A stretch of 25,627 bases of DNA from positions 1-25,627 of the forward strand of contig CALFXA010000172.1 in NCBI GenBank assembly GCA_937928015.1. Direction: 5' to 3'. Shown piece by piece: positions 1 through 6,145 of the stretch. How positions within the stretch are numbered: position 1 is the stretch's first letter; the number at the start of each line of letters is the position of its first letter. This DNA is from an uncultured Anaerolineales bacterium (GTDB lineage Bacteria; Chloroflexota; Anaerolineae; Anaerolineales; Villigracilaceae). The translations under genes were made by a program, and so were the position numbers. Below the pieces are notes generated by a model. The model searched no databases, was not told the origin of the DNA, and saw only the letters and a program-made list of their open reading frames with translations.

Positions 1-263
1 CTCAAGCGTTTGCCGCGTGTGTAATATTCTTCGGCAGTGCCCAGTTCTGGCAGGGGCTCTATCTGGCCCACGGGTACGGCTTTGACCTGCTTCTCGATCT
101 CAAGCCTGTTCTTTTCAGTTTCAGTCTTGACTTGTTCCGCCTCGGCTTTGAGCTTTTCAATTTCGGCCTCATACTTTCTGCGGGACAGAAAGTGATTGAG
201 CAAGGCCCCGATGACGATGCCCAGGATGGATGCGACGAGAGGAAGGAGCGCTTCAGAGGTCAT
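1..263 (-). CDS. Partial membrane-anchored coiled-coil protein (N-terminal 87 residues)
   Basis: The frame opens with ATG at 263-261 and runs without a stop off the left edge, so only the N-terminus is present. Residues ~5-24 form one hydrophobic segment (LLPLVASILGIVIGALL), a probable N-terminal membrane anchor. It is followed at ~28-62 by a charged Glu/Lys-rich heptad-like stretch (YEAEIEKLKAEAEQVKTE) typical of a coiled coil. The last visible residues (AEEYYTRGKRL) resemble the start of a TPR helix, but this cannot be confirmed. No convincing Shine-Dalgarno sequence precedes the start. It lies downstream of the TPR gene on the same strand, about 215 bp away. The function is unknown; a membrane-tethered scaffold or sensor is possible. 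Confidence 0.6.
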   Translation of the reverse strand, partial: MTSEALLPLVASILGIVIGALLNHFLSRRKYEAEIEKLKAEAEQVKTETEKNRLEIEKQVKAVPVGQIEPLPELGTAEEYYTRGKRL

Positions 264-478
264 GGAGTTTTTGCCTGCAATGGGTTGACTTGTTTACATG
301 CCAATTTTACTTGTTTCAAACGGTGTTTCTATCTATTTGATGATGTTTTGCGGGGCAGGAGGCTAATCCAGGGTCTCTTGCTCTCAGGTCTATATTCTCT
401 TTTCACTTTCCGCTCCTCTCCAAATTCAGGGACAGCAGCCGCAGGCAGGAAGGGCAGCAGGATGATTAGATTCGATTG
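264..478. other. Intergenic stretch containing a copy of the MmeI-like gene tail
   Basis: There is no open gene here. The only recognisable content is a copy of the 3' end of the MmeI-like gene around 408-445. Read on the minus strand it ends in LLSLNLERSGK and a stop, against LLSLNLERSRK and a stop at the real gene end near 2275. No clear terminator follows the TPR gene stop at 479. Confidence 0.55.
412..442 (-). repeat. 31-bp direct repeat, downstream copy (duplicated MmeI gene end)
   Basis: These 31 bases are identical to 2284-2314 and in the same orientation. Weaker, gapped similarity continues for roughly 10-15 bases on each side. Together the two copies flank the TPR gene exactly. Recombination between them would remove the TPR gene and still leave an intact end for the MmeI-like gene. 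Confidence 0.85.
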
Positions 479-2278
479 CTAGGGAGCAGGCTGACCCGTC
501 AGGTTTGTGTACTTCTGAAAGTCGGCGTCCGCATCCTTTTCCAGGCCGATCTTCTGATAGATGAGGCCGCGATTGTAATAAGCTTGGGCGATTTTGGGGT
601 TCATCGTTAGCGCTTTGGTGAGGTCGGAAATAGCCAGATCATATTGACCGATAAAAGCATAGGCGTTGCCGCGATTGACATATATTTCTGGGATTTCGGG
701 GTCGATTGCGATGGCTTGATTGAGATCTTGCAGTGCTTGTTCGTAATTCCCAAGCTTTCCGTAGATGTTTCCGCGATTTCCATAGGCGCGTGCAAACTGC
801 GGATTTATTTTTAAGGCCTGGTTGATGTCGGCCAGCGCCTTGTCATACTGCTCGAGCCCGATATATGCGGCTCCCCGATTGTTGTACGCATCCACAGACA
901 GCGGATCGATCTTGATCGCCTGATTGAAATCCTCGATTCCCAAGTCGGGTTTGTCGAGACTTATATATAAAGCTCCGCGTTTGATGTAGGCATTCACAGA
1001 TTGCGGGTCTGCTTTTATAGCCTGGGTGTAGGTATCCAGAGCCTGTTCCTTTTTGTCGATGGAAATGTAAACATCGCCAAGGTTTAAGTATGCATTTATA
1101 TCGGCAGGATCGACTTGCAGGGCCTGCTTGAAGTCGGCAATGGCTTTTTCGTGTTCGTCGAGTTTTTGATATAAAATCCCGCGATTCGTATAGGCCAGCG
1201 CACGTTGCGGATCGATCTGAATGGCCTGGTTGTAGTCAGAGAGCGCCTGGTCGTAACGACCGAGGTTATAGTAATTGGCGCCGCGATTGTTGTAAGCGCA
1301 ATAGATACAGGCGTCCAGTGGATCAAGTTGAATCACCTGGGTGTAATCTTCGATGGCCTGTTCGTGCTGATCGAGAAAGGTATGGCAATGCCCGCGAAAG
1401 AAAAGGACGTCGATCTTTTGGATGCCCAACTCTCCCACCCAGCCTGGCTGCGCCAGGACCTGGTCGAAGTGGGCAAGGGCCGCCTGATAATTTTCCGCCG
1501 TATATTGGAAGTAACCCGCCAAAAACGTGATCAATCCGCTGGTTTCCTGGCCGATCTGTTGTTGAAACGAGAAGGATTGCAGGTCGGCCAGGCTCGCCTT
1601 GGGCTTGAAGACGTTCGTGTCTTTCAGAACGTCCAATTCCTTGGCGGACAGGTTCTCGATGTGGAGGGTGATGTTGGGATTCTCGGTGGGACGATACCAA
1701 CCCCACAGGACAATATCCGCCTGGTAACGCGCGCCGATGGCGCGGGCCTGGCTGCTTCCTTCACTGGGAGTGATCTTTCCCTGTATGGGCAGGATGACAA
1801 TCTCGTCCGACCCAGTGAGCGCGAGGTTAAGATCTTCGATGATCTGGTTTCGCAGGCCGTACTCTTCCTCTGGACCATCGAAAGCGGCGATGACCACAAC
1901 GATCTTATCTGCCAGCGCGGCCCTTTGTTTTTGTAAAAGAAATGCGCCGCCTCCAATCGCGACCAGGCTGACAGCCAGCGCTACGCGTGCAACCCAATGG
2001 AATCGACTATACCTGGGCGCGCCTGGGCTGGACCGTTTGCCCGCGTGTCCCTTCGTTTTCGGAGCAACCCTGCTGAATCCGACCCAGGCCAAGGCGGCCA
2101 GCCATAGACATGCACCTGCCGCCACGGTGATGAGCGTGATGGTTTCCTGGTCGCCCTGCCAGAGTTTATAGAAGTTATAGATCAGGCTGACCGCGCCGAG
2201 GAAGCCTGCCACCAGCAGCCAGGCTTGTTTTACGAGGCTGGGCAGATCATTCTTGTCCTCTGGCGGCCTGTCTTTCAT
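479..2278 (-). CDS. Membrane TPR protein with a TolB/FlgO-like N-terminal domain
   Basis: This 599-residue protein has three hydrophobic segments, at about 16-37, 47-67 and 95-115. A globular region at ~125-245 (DKIVVVIAAFDG ... ARYQADIVLWGWYRP) resembles the nucleotide-free TolB/FlgO-like domains found in other TPR proteins. Residues ~250-590 hold about nine or ten tandem 34-residue TPR units with the usual pattern (AYNNRG..Y..L..Y..AL.D..QAI.I.P). TPR arrays bind partner proteins, so a membrane scaffold or sensor is likely; no catalytic motif is visible. The start overlaps the MmeI-like stop by four bases (ATGA), implying translational coupling. Composition is more AT-rich than in the core genes, and direct repeats flank the gene, suggesting insertion. 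The specific function is unknown. Confidence 0.85.
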   Translation of the reverse strand: MKDRPPEDKNDLPSLVKQAWLLVAGFLGAVSLIYNFYKLWQGDQETITLITVAAGACLWLAALAWVGFSRVAPKTKGHAGKRSSPGAPRYSRFHWVARVALAVSLVAIGGGAFLLQKQRAALADKIVVVIAAFDGPEEEYGLRNQIIEDLNLALTGSDEIVILPIQGKITPSEGSSQARAIGARYQADIVLWGWYRPTENPNITLHIENLSAKELDVLKDTNVFKPKASLADLQSFSFQQQIGQETSGLITFLAGYFQYTAENYQAALAHFDQVLAQPGWVGELGIQKIDVLFFRGHCHTFLDQHEQAIEDYTQVIQLDPLDACIYCAYNNRGANYYNLGRYDQALSDYNQAIQIDPQRALAYTNRGILYQKLDEHEKAIADFKQALQVDPADINAYLNLGDVYISIDKKEQALDTYTQAIKADPQSVNAYIKRGALYISLDKPDLGIEDFNQAIKIDPLSVDAYNNRGAAYIGLEQYDKALADINQALKINPQFARAYGNRGNIYGKLGNYEQALQDLNQAIAIDPEIPEIYVNRGNAYAFIGQYDLAISDLTKALTMNPKIAQAYYNRGLIYQKIGLEKDADADFQKYTNLTGQPAP

Positions 2279-5205
2279 TTCCTGCTCCTCTCCAAATTCA
2301 GGGACAGCAGCCGCGCGAGGATATCCTCGTCGGAAAGGTCGGACGGCCAGCCGTAGGCGGCGAAGACGGCACGGTCGAGTTTCTCGTGCGCCAGCGCCAG
2401 CCAGGTGGGACGCTGGTTATACAGCGCGGTCAGCGTGCGCTTGGACCCCCTCCCAGCCTCCCCCAAATCCGCATTGCCTGTTTGACTTGAAGACTCCTCG
2501 CCCGCGGATTTGGGGGAGGTGCCCGCTAGGGCGGAGGGGGTGGGGGTAAGCCATCTCTCGCGTTGTTCGACCAATTCGCGCGCGGCCTGGGCGATAGCCC
2601 CCACGCGCGGGTCACTTTGCTCGGCGGGTTCGCGGCCTGGCGCCCACGGGAAGGGGAAGGTTTCAAAGGTAGTGGTGGGCGTATAACGCGGTCGGTCTTC
2701 AAGGGATGAACCCTGCTTTAGAGCCCAGAGTTGATGAATTTTGGATTGTAAAACGCCAAGGAAGTAGTCATCATCTCTTGCAATTACAGCTACTAAAGAG
2801 GGTATTGTATCGATTGGTACCCAGACAAATATTCTGTATTTGGAAACCCAAGGTGTGGCTATATAACGAGATAAACCTGATAATGCTCGACGCATTCCAG
2901 GTCTTGCTTCTCCAAATAGCCACCACTTTTCTCGGTGGTTTTTACGGCGCACTTGATCTCGCATAGGCTTAACATGCATTTTGACATACTCAAAAGGAAT
3001 TTCATATTGTGCTGCCTCTTCTAATGACATGTTCGTTCCAAAATCAATTGTCCACATATCTCTTGGCTGTTGCACAATATCGATACCGTTAAGGCTTTTC
3101 TTTATAACATCACTATTAGGACGATTATTGGGATTCCTAGACTGCGAAAGCATTAATTCAGCTTGTTGTCTGTTAATTTCAAATGGGCCTACTTGGGCTG
3201 TACCTTGGAAAGAAATACCTGCATTCTCTAGGAGGGTTGCAGCTTGCGTAATATCTACAGACCCAGTAAGGTCCGCATTTATTTTCTTGACCGACCTTCC
3301 ATCTAATAGATTGATCTTAGTTTCTCCATTGTCGAAACCCACCATAGAAACATTTACAGCAGCACCATCTAAGACCCATTCGTGGTCCGACAATGCCCAG
3401 AATATGTTTCCTGAATTTACTATCCTCTCTAATACTGTTCGATTCGCGCCGCCACGTATGGAATTTGTTGCTAATAGGCCAACACGCTTTGCTTTGCCTT
3501 GCTCAATCATCGCGCGTGCCTTTTCAAACCAATAACAAACTAAATCAATTGATGGTGGTAACCTATCGCTATAAAGATTACGCAATGCTTCTACATATTC
3601 GTGGCCTAGTTCCTCACGCATTTTTCGTATTCCCAGAAACGGCGGGTTGCCGAGGATGACATCCACGGCGGGCCATTCGGGTTCCTGCACCCCCTCCGCC
3701 TTCGGCACCTCCCCCAAATTCGCACTACCTGATTGCCGTGCAGACTCCCCGTCTGCGAATTTGGGGGAGGACGGGAGGGGGTGGGCGGAGGGGGTAAGAA
3801 TCGCATCCATGTTCAGGATGTTCTTGGTCTGGCGCAGGATGGGTTCGACGGGGAAGCCGTAGCCGTTCTCGCGCAGCCACTGGATGTAGCCGATCTGGAT
3901 GGTCATCTGGGCCAGTTCGTAGGCATATTCGTTGGCCTCGATGCCGTATAACTGCGCGGGCGTGACGGTGACATACGGGCGGCCCATGCCCATTTCGTCC
4001 GAGAAGTTGAGCACCTCGTTTTGCAGGTCGAGCAGCAGGCGCAGGGCCACGTACAAAAAGTTGCCGCTGCCGCAGGCGGGGTCCAGCACCTTGACCGAAG
4101 CGAGCTTGTCCGCGAAGGCCAGCAGGCGCTCCTGGATTTGCTTTTGCAAGTCCTTCTTGCGCTTTCCCGCCGCCGCCTGCTCTTCCTCTTTCATCTTTCG
4201 GATTTCATCCTTGATGCCCGCCCACTCTCGGCGCAGGGGAGCCATCAAAACGGGTTCCACCATCAGCAGGATGTCGGCCTCGCCCGTGTAATGCGCGCCA
4301 AGCTGCGAGCGTTTCTCGGGGTCCAGGCCGCGCTCGAAGAGGGTACCGAAGATCGAGGGCTGAATCGCCCCCCAGTCCAGGCCGTCGATGTTGCCGATGA
4401 TGTCCATCGCGCTGCTATCCAGCGGCAGCACCAGGTCATCGTCGAACAGTCCACCGTTGAAATGCAATATCCTGTCTGCGCCGAAGTATCCGCCCGTGTT
4501 CATGGCGCGGAACAACTGACGCAGCACCTCGGCGAAGTCCTTGGAATTGCGGCGGGTCTGCTCCAACAGGCGCGGGAACAGCCGCTCGGGCAGCAGCCCG
4601 ATATCCTCGGCGAACAGGCAGAACAGCAAACGGATCAGGAAATGCGCCACGGCCTGCGGCTCTTCGCCGTACTTGCGTAATACATTGGCCAGCATGGCGA
4701 ACTGGCGTGCAGCCTCCTGGGTGACGCTCTCCACCGTTTCGCGCGGCTTGAGCGACTCTGGCTCGAAGAAGGCGGCCTTGAGCGTTTTCAGCCCTTCGGC
4801 GGTCAGCAGGTCATCCAGGGTGAGCGTGATGGTGCGCGTAGCCAGGTTGGTGTAATTGGTGCGGATGATGATTTTGTTGATGTCCGAGACGATCAGCAGG
4901 GGCGGGTTTTGCAACGCATCCCGATAGCGCAATAATTGCTCGTAGGCCTTGTCCAGGTCCGAATCTTTCCCCTTGTATTCCCAGCCGAAATACCCCAGCT
5001 TGGCCACGTCGGCCCAGCCCGAGCCGCCGCTGGTCTTGGCCGCGCCCATCTCGAAGGCGAAGCGCGTGCCCGTCGGGTCGGCCTGCATGGGGGTGGCGTG
5101 TCCCACCAGGGCGCACAGGTCGAGGAAATGCTCCTGCACCGACTGACGTTCCCGCGCCTCCGCGCGTTTCCATTTGCTGACGAAATCCTGCGGGGTAAGT
5201 GGCAT
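2275..5205 (-). CDS. MmeI-like type IIL restriction enzyme/DNA adenine methyltransferase
   Basis: This 976-residue protein (MmeI itself is ~919) matches the single-chain nuclease-methyltransferase layout. The N-terminal nuclease has D66-X9-E76-Y-K78, the same D-X9-EXK spacing as the MmeI active site. A helical connector follows. The methyltransferase has motif I DPACGSGNF at 375-383 and motif IV NPPF at 520-523, as in N6-adenine enzymes. A specificity domain and a C-terminal segment (RTLTALYNQRPTWLALAH) complete the family pattern. In this family one strand of the target is methylated, and cleavage occurs a fixed distance away; the target here cannot be read from sequence. Two extra segments, at about residues 470-508 and 885-919, are encoded by palindromic repeats. 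The stretch between them is AT-rich. An AAAGGGA ribosome binding site precedes the ATG. It is presumably intact, since both active sites are present. Confidence 0.9.
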   Translation of the reverse strand: MPLTPQDFVSKWKRAEARERQSVQEHFLDLCALVGHATPMQADPTGTRFAFEMGAAKTSGGSGWADVAKLGYFGWEYKGKDSDLDKAYEQLLRYRDALQNPPLLIVSDINKIIIRTNYTNLATRTITLTLDDLLTAEGLKTLKAAFFEPESLKPRETVESVTQEAARQFAMLANVLRKYGEEPQAVAHFLIRLLFCLFAEDIGLLPERLFPRLLEQTRRNSKDFAEVLRQLFRAMNTGGYFGADRILHFNGGLFDDDLVLPLDSSAMDIIGNIDGLDWGAIQPSIFGTLFERGLDPEKRSQLGAHYTGEADILLMVEPVLMAPLRREWAGIKDEIRKMKEEEQAAAGKRKKDLQKQIQERLLAFADKLASVKVLDPACGSGNFLYVALRLLLDLQNEVLNFSDEMGMGRPYVTVTPAQLYGIEANEYAYELAQMTIQIGYIQWLRENGYGFPVEPILRQTKNILNMDAILTPSAHPLPSSPKFADGESARQSGSANLGEVPKAEGVQEPEWPAVDVILGNPPFLGIRKMREELGHEYVEALRNLYSDRLPPSIDLVCYWFEKARAMIEQGKAKRVGLLATNSIRGGANRTVLERIVNSGNIFWALSDHEWVLDGAAVNVSMVGFDNGETKINLLDGRSVKKINADLTGSVDITQAATLLENAGISFQGTAQVGPFEINRQQAELMLSQSRNPNNRPNSDVIKKSLNGIDIVQQPRDMWTIDFGTNMSLEEAAQYEIPFEYVKMHVKPMRDQVRRKNHREKWWLFGEARPGMRRALSGLSRYIATPWVSKYRIFVWVPIDTIPSLVAVIARDDDYFLGVLQSKIHQLWALKQGSSLEDRPRYTPTTTFETFPFPWAPGREPAEQSDPRVGAIAQAARELVEQRERWLTPTPSALAGTSPKSAGEESSSQTGNADLGEAGRGSKRTLTALYNQRPTWLALAHEKLDRAVFAAYGWPSDLSDEDILARLLSLNLERSRK
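2284..2314 (-). repeat. 31-bp direct repeat, upstream copy (inside the MmeI-like gene end)
   Basis: Identical to 412-442 in the same orientation. It encodes the last residues of the MmeI-like protein and sits just upstream of the overlapping TPR start codon. Confidence 0.85.
2445..2550 (-). repeat. In-frame palindromic element, copy 1
   Basis: The element has perfect 16-bp inverted arms at 2457-2472 and 2504-2519 (CCTCCCCCAAATCCGC and its complement) around a 31-nt loop, with G-rich flanks ending GGGGTAAG. It lies inside the MmeI-like gene without disturbing the frame. It encodes a Ser/Gly/Ala-rich insert containing SPKSAGEE and NADLGE, at about residues 885-919. Copy 2 shows the same arms, loop and orientation, with a paired compensatory change in the stem. 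Confidence 0.85.
2690..3630 (-). other. AT-rich specificity segment inside the MmeI-like gene
   Basis: Base composition drops sharply here. By hand count, 3001-3060 and 3121-3180 each hold 22 G/C of 60, against 40 of 60 at 4021-4080 in the same gene. The segment encodes roughly residues 525-838, meaning the late methyltransferase motifs and the target-recognition region. Boundaries are approximate. It is bracketed by the two palindromic elements. Confidence 0.7.
3689..3798 (-). repeat. In-frame palindromic element, copy 2
   Basis: Perfect 17-bp inverted arms at 3708-3724 and 3754-3770 (CCTCCCCCAAATTCGCA and its complement) surround a 29-nt loop. Compared with copy 1, one stem position has changed from a C-G to a T-A pair, keeping the pairing. 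The loops align base for base over most of their length. The encoded insert at ~470-508 (containing SPKFADGES and SANLGE) lies just before the NPPF motif and is in frame. Confidence 0.85.
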
Positions 5206-5248
5206 ATGGGTGATTCCCTTTGCTCGATTGTATCAGAGGTCTGGGTGT

Positions 5249-5277
5249 GTAGGGGCGACCCGTCGGGTCGCCCCTAC
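5249..5277. repeat. 29-bp palindromic repeat, GGGGCGACCC family
   Basis: A 13-bp perfect inverted repeat (GTAGGGGCGACCC) surrounds a 3-nt loop, between the MmeI-like and HU-like genes. A degenerate copy of the same length lies at 9376-9404. Confidence 0.8.
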
Positions 5278-5300
5278 GGTTACAGGCAGGCAGTATGTTA

Positions 5301-5362
5301 AGACCTCGGAGGTCTACGAAGATACCCCGTTATAGCTTCGCCGTGGCAGACCTCCGAGGTCT
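5301..5362. repeat. 62-bp element with 15-bp inverted ends
   Basis: AGACCTCGGAGGTCT at 5301-5315 is the exact reverse complement of 5348-5362, and each end is itself nearly palindromic. A shorter CGAAG/CTTCG pair lies inside. The element ends 7 bp beyond the HU-like stop codon. It could act as a transcript-ending hairpin or be a small non-autonomous repeat. Confidence 0.75.
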
Positions 5363-5369
5363 GGATGCC

Positions 5370-5762
5370 TTACGCGATCAGGTCCTCGGGATGCTTTTCA
5401 TTCCACAGGGCCACCAGGTCGTCGCTGCTCTTGCCGATATTCTCGGCGTGCAGCAGCTTGCCCGTGAACCCGCCGTTGGAATTCAACGCCGAAAGGATGC
5501 GCTTGTCCACGCGCACGCTCACGTCGATCTGGCCTTCCAGGTTGATGCTGGGGGTGAAGATCGCCACGCCTGTGTGGACGGGACGGCCCTCTTTGAGCAG
5601 GCCGATCAGGGTCTCCACCTCGCTTTCCTGCACGTTCTTCACCACGCCCGCCGAAAGCGTGGTGCGCTGGGTGATGAGCGACATGAAGCGCTCGACATCG
5701 GCGGCTTCGATCAGGTCGATGCGCGGGCCGTAGGCAGCCACTGCCTGGATTTTCTTTGCCAT
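5370..5762 (-). CDS. HU-like DNA-binding protein
   Basis: This 130-residue protein starts MAKKIQAVAAYGPRID. The body has the layout of the HU/IHF-related family with extended ends: helices at ~20-60 (AADVERFMSLITQRTTLSAGVVKNVQ), then a beta-rich half (GRPVHTGVAIFTPSINLEG...VDVSVRVDKRI). The middle (LSAGVVKNVQESEVETLIGLLKEGRPV) corresponds to the helix-turn preceding the DNA-contacting arm in HU-type folds. Members of this family compact or bend DNA. The ATG is preceded by AAGGAG at good spacing. It stands alone, 165 bp upstream of the MmeI-like gene on the same strand, with a 21-bp repeat array on its promoter side. The family call rests on pattern and length only; another small DNA-binding or structural role is possible. 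Confidence 0.55.
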   Translation of the reverse strand: MAKKIQAVAAYGPRIDLIEAADVERFMSLITQRTTLSAGVVKNVQESEVETLIGLLKEGRPVHTGVAIFTPSINLEGQIDVSVRVDKRILSALNSNGGFTGKLLHAENIGKSSDDLVALWNEKHPEDLIA

Positions 5763-6145
5763 TTTAACTTCTCCTTGTGAAACGGTTCCCCAAACCGAGG
5801 CTTACCCTCTGGGAGATGGGGTGGATGGCGATTTTCCCGCCTGGGATTCCAAAAACCGAACCTGGCATTTCCAAAACCTAACCTGACTTTTCGAAAAGCA
5901 AACCTGCCGTTTTCAAAAGCGAACCTGACTTTTTGAAAAGCAAACCTGGGAATCCCGATGTGCGGCTCTGAACGGTACGGTCGACGAGCAGGGTGGGTGA
6001 GAAGCGATGGGGCCTATAAGCGTTTCCTCCTTTGTTGTCATAAACAGAACGCGGCTGATTCCGCCTATGAAAAGTGTAGCAAAAACCTCCCCCGTGCGCG
6101 CGGACAGAAGTGAAAGGCGGGTTAACAGACCTGACAGGTTGAGGG
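5763..6145. other. Non-coding region upstream of the HU-like gene
   Basis: This 383-bp stretch contains no supportable gene. It holds a small CGGTT/AACCG hairpin near 5783-5797, the six-unit 21-bp array (5831-5956), and a short palindrome ACCTGACAGGT at ~6129-6139 just after the TIR-FGE stop codon. One minus-strand frame is open through much of it but has no start codon. An AAAGGAGG sequence on the minus strand near 6030 has no start codon behind it and may be a gene remnant. Confidence 0.6.
5831..5956. repeat. Tandem array of six 21-bp units
   Basis: Five clear units start at 5852, 5873, 5894, 5915 and 5936, each exactly 21 bp, with a degenerate sixth at 5831-5851. The conserved core is AAAA-S-C-D-AACCTG followed by a short T-rich tail. 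The two ends carry near-complementary GGGATTCC and GGGAATCCC. Twenty-one bp is two helical turns, so each core faces the same side of the DNA. The array sits 70-195 bp upstream of the HU-like start. Confidence 0.85.

Noticed and set aside
1205..1936. 243-residue plus-strand ORF opposite the TPR gene
   Set aside because: It is antisense to a clear TPR coding sequence and its own sequence shows no family or start signal.
5831..5956. 21-bp array as a CRISPR
   Set aside because: Units are contiguous with no unique spacers of normal length, and there are no cas genes.
5700..6080. Long open minus-strand frame through the 21-bp array
   Set aside because: It has no start codon and overlaps the HU-like gene out of frame; the 21-bp period alone keeps the frame open.
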